The position numbers and the translations under genes were made by a program. Source: an uncultured bacterium (lineage in GTDB: Bacteria; Cyanobacteriota; Vampirovibrionia; Gastranaerophilales; Gastranaerophilaceae). From it: 5,266 nt of DNA. Below the pieces are notes generated by a model. It was not told the DNA's origin. It saw nothing but the letters and a program-made list of their open reading frames with translations, and ran no database searches. Positions 1 to 4,569 of this stretch are shown here, piece by piece. Location: positions 1 to 5,266 of the forward strand of contig USGC01000134.1 of NCBI GenBank assembly GCA_900554095.1, written 5' to 3'. Position 1 is the first letter of the stretch. The number at the start of each line of letters is the position of its first letter.

Positions 1-53
1 GCATAGCATCTTGTTTATAAGGGGTTTCAGCTCCTTTATTTTTTGTTTGCAAG

Positions 54-767
54 GTGAGTATAGCGCAGAAAAATGAAAAGAAAATGAAAGTATTTGGGTC
101 AATAATTCTTGAGCGGACTTTGGATGGGATTTGTGTATTTGGAATTCTGCTTAGTGCAATTTTAATATATTTTCGCCATGATTGGATATTGCGCCTTGCA
201 TATGGAATTGGCGCGCTTTTTGTGGGAAGCTTGATAGTCTTTTATATTGTTTTCAAATTCAATAAGATTAGTTGGATTTGTGAAAAACTTGTTATTGCCG
301 CCGAAAAATTGCCAGAAAAAATTGTTCAGCCAAGTAGAAATTTTATAGAAAAAATATGTGCGCACACAAATTCATTTATGGAAGGATTTGAAGTACTGGA
401 TAACTTTGGCTGTACATTTGCAGCGGTCTTTACATCTATCGTAATTTGGATTATCGAAGCTTATGTTGCATATTTAATAGTTGATAGTTTTGGCCTTGGT
501 CTTGGTTTTGCGGCAGGCTTGTTTGTTATAAGTTTAATATCATTTTCAACAATGCTGCCTTCAACGTCGGTGTTTTTGGGGCCTTACCAGGTTGCGTACA
601 TTATGGCGCTTGGAATTTTCGGGATTGAAAAGTCAACAGCATTGGCAATTTCTACTGTTCATCAGATGATATTGGCTGTAATGCTCACGGTAATTGGCGG
701 ATACTGTCTTTTGAAATTCAATATTTCTATGAAAGACATCAACGCCAATCAAAAAATTGAGGGTTGA
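54..767 (+). CDS. Lysylphosphatidylglycerol synthase TM / flippase-like membrane protein, N-terminally incomplete
   Basis: This is an integral inner-membrane protein of 237 residues from the GTG at 54. Hydrophobic segments lie near residues 23-40, 48-68, 121-143, 148-168 and 202-220. The segment E20-R21-x-x-D24-G matches the conserved ERxxD stretch of the LPG-synthase transmembrane (UPF0104/AglD-like) family. The late LPSTSVFLGPYQ-AYIMALGIFG segment (about 169-190) followed by AISTVHQ fits the family's C-terminal signature. Proteins of this family are usually around 300-340 residues, with ERxxD more than 100 residues from the start, so roughly the first 90-110 residues are absent. The GTG has no Shine-Dalgarno sequence in front of it and the same frame has a TAA at 18-20, so this start is probably not a native one. 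Either the gene is broken or there is a frameshift or assembly error near the left edge. No MprF catalytic (GNAT) domain is present, so the substrate is unknown; lipid or glycan-lipid handling is a family-level inference only. Confidence 0.72.
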   Translation: MSIAQKNEKKMKVFGSIILERTLDGICVFGILLSAILIYFRHDWILRLAYGIGALFVGSLIVFYIVFKFNKISWICEKLVIAAEKLPEKIVQPSRNFIEKICAHTNSFMEGFEVLDNFGCTFAAVFTSIVIWIIEAYVAYLIVDSFGLGLGFAAGLFVISLISFSTMLPSTSVFLGPYQVAYIMALGIFGIEKSTALAISTVHQMILAVMLTVIGGYCLLKFNISMKDINANQKIEG

Positions 768-794
768 AAAAAGTAAAAAAAAATAAGGTATAAT
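764..794 (+). promoter_or_regulatory. Putative sigma-70 promoter for the small unit at 800-990
   Basis: A perfect TATAAT -10 box lies at 789-794 and a TTGAAA -35-like box at 764-769 (5 of 6 matches). The spacer is 19 bp, longer than the preferred 17, so strength is uncertain. The -35 box overlaps the TGA stop codon (765-767) of the preceding membrane-protein gene. Transcription would start near 801. AT-rich DNA yields -10 boxes by chance, but the agreement with the following repeat leader and downstream hairpin raises its credibility. Confidence 0.45.
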
Positions 795-800
795 GATAAT

Positions 801-832
801 AGTTAAAAAGTTAAAGAGTTAATAAGTTTAAA
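801..832 (+). repeat. Four-copy 8-bp tandem repeat (AGTTAAAA type)
   Basis: Four consecutive 8-bp units read agttaaaa (801-808), agttaaag (809-816), agttaata (817-824) and agtttaaa (825-832). The first four bases, AGTT, are invariant; variation is confined to the last four. The tract begins where transcription from the -10 at 789-794 would start and ends two bases before the ATG at 835, so it would form nearly the whole 5' leader of the small open frame. Confidence 0.75.
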
Positions 833-834
833 TT

Positions 835-978
835 ATGACATACATAAGTAAACATTTTAAAATCATTAAGACAGAACGACGCGACACCCGCGCAATTTTT
901 GTTCTACCTGGATACAATACAATAACTGGACGATTATCCTTATCCTGTTGGGCTATATTAAAAAAGGCGGAAAGTTAA
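835..978 (+). CDS. Possible 47-residue small protein of unknown function
   Basis: An ATG at 835 opens a 47-codon frame closed by TAA at 976-978. The product would be basic: it starts MTYISKHFKIIKTERRDTR, continues through IFVLPGYNTITG and ends AILKKAES. I do not recognise it, and it has no clear signal peptide or membrane helix. For it: a consensus -10 upstream and a hairpin at its end. Against it: no Shine-Dalgarno sequence within range (the nearest purine run, AAAGAG at 813-818, is 16 bases away), short length, and a stop codon inside the loop of a terminator hairpin. The transcript could equally be a non-coding RNA, or the frame could be a decayed remnant. It occupies most of the 226-bp gap between the membrane protein and proS. 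Confidence 0.3.
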   Translation: MTYISKHFKIIKTERRDTRAIFVLPGYNTITGRLSLSCWAILKKAES

Positions 979-990
979 TTTCCGCCTTTT
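961..990 (-). terminator. Intrinsic terminator of proS, possibly bidirectional
   Basis: An 8-bp perfect GC-rich stem, GGCGGAAA (966-973) with TTTCCGCC (979-986), encloses a 5-base loop. A-run 961-965 and T-run 987-990 flank it, giving U-tracts in both directions. On the minus strand it starts a few bases past the proS stop codon and ends in five T's, the stronger side. On the plus strand only four T's follow before GGG, so it could also stop transcripts from the small unit at 801-978. Confidence 0.85.
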
Positions 991-993
991 GGG

Positions 994-2730
994 TTATTTT
1001 ATATTTTTAACAATTTCAATGATATGTTTTGCTGCTTCATCAGGGGGAAGTTTTTCCATTTCGCCTGTTTCGCGAACCTTGTACTCTACCAACCCTTCGT
1101 TAATAGTCTTTCCAACTGTAATGCGGTATGGAAAACCTATCAAATCCGCATCTTTAAATTTTACGCCTGCTCTTTCGTCTCTATCATCGAGAACAGCCTC
1201 GACACCAGCGTCAAGAAGTTCTGAATAAATCTTTTCAGCCGTTTCCATCTGGAGTTTATCTTGTATATTTACAGGCACAATTACTACGTGATAAGGCGCG
1301 ATTGCAATAGGCCATTTTATGCCGTGCTCGTCATAGTGTGCTTCAACAGCGGCAGCGGCTGTTCTTGAAATACCTATTCCGTAGCAGCCCATAACGTAAG
1401 GGTGAGTTTTTCCGTTTACATCTGTGTAAACAGCGTTCATAGGTTTAGAATATTTTGTTCCAAGTTTGAAGATATTTCCAACTTCGATGCCTTTTGTTAC
1501 AAATAAAGGTTTGCCGCATTCCGGACATAATTCGCCACGCTCTACAAGCCTTATATCCGCAAATTTAATATCTTCAGGCAGAATTTCATCAAGATTTGCA
1601 CCTACAAGGTGTTTGTCAGTTTCATTAATGCCGACAACAAAGTTTTTCATATCTTTCACTGTTTCATCAGCGATAATTTGAAGGCCTGACATCCCTTTCG
1701 GGCCGATAAAGCCAGGTTCTGCATTGAAGCCTTTTTCATTCATTAATTCTGCGATTTCCGCGGAAGACGCTATGCGTATATCAATACCGCCTGCTGCGTT
1801 CATTAATTTGGTTTCTTCAATGGACTTGTCCGCTCTGATTAAAGCTATCACAGGCTTTTTGTCGATTATGTAAACAAGTGATTTCAAAATCAGAGTTGAC
1901 GGAATTTTTAGAAACTCGCTTAATTCTTCAATTGAGTGCGTATTAGGAGTATCAATTATTTTTGTTTCAGCAAAGTATTGACTGCCGTCAACAACGGCTT
2001 CAGGTAATTTTGATACCGCGTGATTTGAGTTTGCCGAATAATCGCAAGCATTGCAATAGAAAACATCATTTTCGCCCGCATCAGTGTCAGTGATTACCAT
2101 GAATTCGTGAGAAACACTACCGCCGATAGCACCAGAATCTGATTGAACCATTTTAGTATCAAGTCCGCAGCGTTCAAAAATTCTTTTGTAAGCCTGCGCC
2201 ATATTTTTGTATTCTTTATCCAGTCCTTCTTCATCAATATCAAAGCTGTATGCGTCTTTCATAATGAATTCGCGGCCTCTTAACAATCCGTAGCGAGGGC
2301 GGACTTCATCACGGAATTTTGATTGAATTTGGTAAAGATTAACAGGTAATTGTTTATATGATTTAAGTCCATCGCGGCCAATGGATGTAATGATTTCTTC
2401 ATGTGTTGGACCAAGGCACATTTCTCTATCGTGGCGGTCTTTAAGGCGCATTAGTTCTCGTCCGTAAACTTCCCATCTGCCGGATTCTTCCCAGAGTTCT
2501 TTCGGCTGAACAAATGGCATTAACAATTCTTGGGCGCCTGCTTTGTCCATTTCATCGCGTACAATATTTTCAATCTTTTTCAAAACTCTCCACATCAAAG
2601 GCATATAACTGTATACACCTGAGGTTAATTTTTTGATATAACCTGCGCGTGCAAGCATTTTATGAGAAACAACTTCAGCATCAGAAGGGTTTTCTCTAAG
2701 TGTTTGAACAAATAACTTTGACATTTTCAT
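994..2730 (-). CDS. proS: Prolyl-tRNA synthetase (bacterial type, with INS editing domain)
   Basis: This cytoplasmic class II aminoacyl-tRNA synthetase charges tRNA-Pro with proline using ATP. The 578 residues match the usual length of about 570 for the bacterial form. Visible in order: motif 1 region TSGVYSYMPL (36-45) to the Pro at 72; the substrate loop GPTHEE (107-112); motif 2, FRDEVRPRYGLLRGREF (139-155) then MKDAYSFD; the inserted YbaK-like editing domain (about 235-390), which hydrolyses Ala-tRNA-Pro, with LKSLVY at 282-287 placing K283 where the E. coli editing lysine is expected; IEVGNIFKLGTKYS (415-428); motif 3, GCYGIGISRTAAAA (448-461); and the anticodon-binding domain (about 478-575). 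CxxC pairs at C226/C229 and C402/C405 could form a metal site. The first ATG (2730) is preferred over the one at 2724: GAAAGAGG at 2750-2743 lies 12 bases upstream, already long spacing. It is probably cotranscribed with the TPR gene 58 bp upstream. Confidence 0.98.
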   Translation of the reverse strand: MKMSKLFVQTLRENPSDAEVVSHKMLARAGYIKKLTSGVYSYMPLMWRVLKKIENIVRDEMDKAGAQELLMPFVQPKELWEESGRWEVYGRELMRLKDRHDREMCLGPTHEEIITSIGRDGLKSYKQLPVNLYQIQSKFRDEVRPRYGLLRGREFIMKDAYSFDIDEEGLDKEYKNMAQAYKRIFERCGLDTKMVQSDSGAIGGSVSHEFMVITDTDAGENDVFYCNACDYSANSNHAVSKLPEAVVDGSQYFAETKIIDTPNTHSIEELSEFLKIPSTLILKSLVYIIDKKPVIALIRADKSIEETKLMNAAGGIDIRIASSAEIAELMNEKGFNAEPGFIGPKGMSGLQIIADETVKDMKNFVVGINETDKHLVGANLDEILPEDIKFADIRLVERGELCPECGKPLFVTKGIEVGNIFKLGTKYSKPMNAVYTDVNGKTHPYVMGCYGIGISRTAAAAVEAHYDEHGIKWPIAIAPYHVVIVPVNIQDKLQMETAEKIYSELLDAGVEAVLDDRDERAGVKFKDADLIGFPYRITVGKTINEGLVEYKVRETGEMEKLPPDEAAKHIIEIVKNIK

Positions 2731-2742
2731 AATAATTTTTAA

Positions 2743-2750
2743 CCTCTTTC
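2743..2750 (-). promoter_or_regulatory. Ribosome binding site of proS
   Basis: Read on the minus strand the sequence is GAAAGAGG, with 12 bases to the ATG at 2730 and 18 to the alternative ATG at 2724. The spacing favours the upstream start (protein beginning MKMSKLF). The rest of the 58-bp gap (2731-2788) shows no terminator hairpin. A TAAAAT at 2759-2754 could be a -10 box for a secondary proS promoter, but I see no good -35 partner. Confidence 0.5.
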
Positions 2751-2788
2751 ACTATTTTATTTCGATACGTTTATTTTAACATAAAAAT

Positions 2789-3712
2789 TTATGAAAGAGT
2801 TTTAATCTGCTTGTCAACGAATTTGATATTAGTATTAAGAGTTGCACTGTTTTCGAGGGCTAAATTCAAAAATTTCAAACATTCATCTTTATTTGCCAAG
2901 TGTTTTTCGATTTGTGCCATAATGTAATATAAGTTGCCGTTTTTGCCGCACAAGTTTAATGCTCTTTGAATTATTTCTTTTGCGCTTTCATAACTCCCTT
3001 GCTTAGAGAGTATTTTGGCGTAAGTTATATAAGCGTCAATGTCTTTTGGGTTTAATTCAAGAGTTTTATCAAGTTTTTCAAGTGCTTCGGCAATATTTCC
3101 GCTTTCCCAATCAATTACAGCAAGATTGTAATATGCCCAGCTATAATCCGGCGAAATCTCAAGAACTTTATTGAATTTCTCCCGTGCTGAATCTAAATCC
3201 CCCATTGCCTTAAAAATATTACCGATATAAAAATGCGCGTAAATATCGTTATCATTCAAATCAACAGTATTTTGAAAATTCATCATAGCATTAACTAAAT
3301 CATCTTTTTTTAAATAACAAATTCCAAGGTTAAAGTATGAATTTGAATCCTCATTGTCTTCTTGAAGAACTTTTTCAAAGCACTCTATTGCATAGGTGTA
3401 ATTCTTTAATTCAATCAATACCAGCCCTAAGTTGTATATTGCATCAGTATCTTGCGGGGAAATTTCAATTGCTTTTTCGTAAGCCTCCTTTGCAAGTTCA
3501 AAACTTTTCATTTTTTCATAAGCAATACCAAGATTATAAAAAATTCCGCTGTCTTCTTGGAAAATCTTTGAAAGATATAAAAAATGTTTCATTGCATCTT
3601 CAGTGTATCCGCTGTCCAAAAGCATTACAGCGAGTTTACGTCGAGTTTTGTAATCCGTATTATTTTTTGATAACACTTCTTCTAATTCTGCAATTTTTTC
3701 TTCTCTGCCCAT
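2789..3712 (-). CDS. Tetratricopeptide-repeat (TPR) protein, eight repeats
   Basis: This is a soluble 307-residue protein made almost wholly of TPR units, which form a helical scaffold for protein-protein contacts. Consecutive 34-residue units can be read at about 18-52 (imperfect), 54-87, 88-121, 122-155, 156-189, 190-223, 224-257 and 258-291. They share the YNLG / A-x-x-x-A-x-x-x-F-x-K-A-L-x-x-x-P pattern (for example FYNLGIAYEKMKSFELAKEAY at 58 onward). There is a charged N-terminal helix (GREEKIAELEEVL) and a short C-terminal tail. No signal peptide, membrane segment or catalytic domain is visible, so a cytoplasmic adaptor is likely and the partner is unknown. The ATG at 3712 has no Shine-Dalgarno sequence; a promoter sits so close that the message may be leaderless. 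The gene precedes proS by 58 bp in the same direction, which suggests an operon but does not prove a role in translation. Confidence 0.93.
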   Translation of the reverse strand: MGREEKIAELEEVLSKNNTDYKTRRKLAVMLLDSGYTEDAMKHFLYLSKIFQEDSGIFYNLGIAYEKMKSFELAKEAYEKAIEISPQDTDAIYNLGLVLIELKNYTYAIECFEKVLQEDNEDSNSYFNLGICYLKKDDLVNAMMNFQNTVDLNDNDIYAHFYIGNIFKAMGDLDSAREKFNKVLEISPDYSWAYYNLAVIDWESGNIAEALEKLDKTLELNPKDIDAYITYAKILSKQGSYESAKEIIQRALNLCGKNGNLYYIMAQIEKHLANKDECLKFLNLALENSATLNTNIKFVDKQIKTLS

Positions 3713-3718
3713 ATGTAA

Positions 3719-3747
3719 ATCATATCAGTTGTTTTGCTCAATTGCAA
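3719..3747 (-). promoter_or_regulatory. Promoter of the TPR-proS operon (predicted leaderless start)
   Basis: On the minus strand, TTGCAA (3747-3742; 4 of 6 matches to TTGACA) and TATGAT (3724-3719; 5 of 6 matches to TATAAT) are separated by exactly 17 bp. Transcription starting 6-7 bases beyond the -10 would begin at about 3712, which is the A of the TPR start codon. This agrees with the absence of any ribosome binding site there. Confidence 0.55.
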
Positions 3748-3761
3748 ATATTTAACATTTG
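3745..3761. repeat. Short inverted repeat between divergent -35 boxes
   Basis: CAAAT (3745-3749) and ATTTG (3757-3761) form a perfect 5-bp inverted repeat with a 7-bp centre. The arms overlap the -35 boxes of both divergent promoters, the layout of a shared operator. Arms this short and AT-rich can arise by chance. Confidence 0.25.
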
Positions 3762-3787
3762 ACATTTTTTATAAATGAGGCTAAAAT
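3759..3787 (+). promoter_or_regulatory. Strong sigma-70 promoter of the exported-protein gene
   Basis: A perfect TTGACA -35 box (3759-3764) and a TAAAAT -10 box (3782-3787; 5 of 6 matches) are separated by the optimal 17 bp. Transcription would start near 3794, giving a leader of about 30 bases that contains the ribosome binding site. This is the best promoter match in the window and suggests high constitutive expression unless a repressor acts on it. Confidence 0.75.
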
Positions 3788-3811
3788 AGCTTTAATTCTA
3801 AAACCCTAAAT

Positions 3812-3818
3812 AAGGAGG
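3812..3818 (+). promoter_or_regulatory. Consensus ribosome binding site of the exported-protein gene
   Basis: AAGGAGG, near-perfect complementarity to the 16S rRNA tail, lies 5 bases before the ATG at 3824 and fixes that start. It contrasts with the TPR gene next door, which has none. Confidence 0.85.
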
Positions 3819-3823
3819 AGATT

Positions 3824-4507
3824 ATGAGAGTAAAATTATTGAGTGTGATTGTATCACTGTTTATATTTGCGGCGTCTGTTTTTGCGGCACCGTTTAATGC
3901 TAATGCAAAAACAAAAAGAATTCCGGCTGGAACTCAGTTTTCGCTTCAACTGCTGACACCGGTTACAACAGTAGCGGGACAAGGTGTGCCGTTTCAAGCA
4001 GTTTTGTTGAATGATCAAATGGCGGATTCTGATGTTATTTTGCCTTCTGGGTCTTTGGTAAGAGGCAGTATTGGCAAGGTTACAGAAGCTAGAAGACTTT
4101 CTAGAGGGGCCGTATTGTACTTGGACTTTGATCATATCGTAACGCCTAATGGAAGACAGCTCCCTCTAACGTTGTCCATCGTTGGCCGACCTGATCTTAC
4201 AAGTGATGGGGGGATTACAACAACCCGTGGGTATGGCGATGCAATGAAAGAAAATTGGAATCAAACAGTTAAAATAGCTAAAACCGCAACCGATTGGGGT
4301 GATGATACATTTGAAGACGTTGCCGGCGGGTATTTGAGGATTATAACGCTTCCGGTGAGTGCAATTGGCGGCGGTATTGGTGGTGCCGGATATTATGTAT
4401 ATGAGGCTGTTGCTGATGCAATACGCAAAGGCAAAAATGTAAACCTTAATGCCGGCGATGTTTTAAACGTAATTCTAACAGAACCCGTTGACGTGCCGGT
4501 TATATAA
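3824..4507 (+). CDS. Exported protein with TrbI/VirB10-like beta domain, function unknown
   Basis: The 227-residue protein has a Sec signal peptide: basic start MRVK, hydrophobic core LLSVIVSLFIFAASVF, and signal-peptidase sites after A21 (VFA) or A28 (ANA). Residues 33-115 follow a pattern seen in TrbI/VirB10-like and other exported beta-domain proteins: IPAGTQFSLQLLTPV (33-47), then GQGVPFQAVL, DVILPSGSLVRGSIG (70-84), and a final strand region ending GRQLPL (110-115). A less typical middle follows, then a glycine-rich hydrophobic stretch (about 173-192, GGGIGGAGYY) that may insert in a membrane or pack as a helix. The C-terminus KGKNVNLNAGDVLNVILTEPV echoes the N-terminal motif. It should act in the periplasm or outer envelope; the role is not known. 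No conjugation or type IV secretion gene is nearby, so it is not called virB10. It has its own strong promoter and converges with the pilin-like gene, 33 bp away. Confidence 0.88.
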   Translation: MRVKLLSVIVSLFIFAASVFAAPFNANAKTKRIPAGTQFSLQLLTPVTTVAGQGVPFQAVLLNDQMADSDVILPSGSLVRGSIGKVTEARRLSRGAVLYLDFDHIVTPNGRQLPLTLSIVGRPDLTSDGGITTTRGYGDAMKENWNQTVKIAKTATDWGDDTFEDVAGGYLRIITLPVSAIGGGIGGAGYYVYEAVADAIRKGKNVNLNAGDVLNVILTEPVDVPVI

Positions 4508-4529
4508 GATTTTAAAAAATTTGAATATT

Positions 4530-4569
4530 AAAACAGAGGATTATTTAAATGGATAATCCTCTGTTATTT
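4530..4569. terminator. Bidirectional terminator between convergent genes, inside the pilin 3' end
   Basis: A perfect 13-bp stem, AACAGAGGATTAT (4532-4544) with ATAATCCTCTGTT (4553-4565), encloses an 8-base loop. On the plus strand TT of the stem is followed by ATTTT (4566-4570); on the minus strand the stem end runs into a T-rich stretch. The short T-runs make efficiency uncertain, but the perfect long stem between convergent genes is hard to explain otherwise. The stop codon of the minus-strand gene (4543-4541) lies within the stem, so the pilin's last codons are part of the hairpin. Confidence 0.75.

Noticed and set aside
162..365. A 67-codon minus-strand frame in the membrane-protein gene
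   Set aside because: It is antisense to a gene with family motifs; its Phe/Lys/Asn-rich composition reflects AT bias only.
745..780. Terminator immediately after the membrane-protein gene
   Set aside because: Only a 4-bp AT-rich pairing (CAAT/ATTG) precedes the A-rich stretch and there is no T-run on the plus strand, so I do not call one.
880..900. Small hairpin CGCG-ACACC-CGCG followed by CAATTTTT, as an internal terminator
   Set aside because: The stem is only 4 bp and CGCG is self-complementary, so a pairing this short is expected by chance. The much stronger hairpin at 961-990 is the credible terminator.
989..1228. Plus-strand frames of 66-79 codons overlapping the 3' end of proS (and one at 1466-1681)
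   Set aside because: They lie opposite conserved ProRS anticodon-binding and editing domain sequence, have no start signals, and encode low-information Ser/Phe-rich peptides.
3337..3762. A 141-codon plus-strand frame opposite the TPR gene
   Set aside because: The opposite strand carries clean 34-residue TPR periodicity. The plus frame has no promoter or ribosome binding site and continues through the divergent promoter region.
3854..4135. A 93-codon open frame on the minus strand inside the exported-protein gene
   Set aside because: It is antisense to a gene with a consensus promoter, ribosome binding site and signal peptide. Its translation is rich in Arg, Ser and Cys with no recognisable domain, as expected of a shadow frame.
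3824..4507. Calling the exported protein VirB10/TrbI and inferring a conjugation or type IV secretion locus
   Set aside because: Only the short beta-domain pattern matches. The protein has a cleavable signal peptide rather than a cytoplasmic tail with one membrane helix, and no secretion ATPase or VirB8/9 homologue is nearby.
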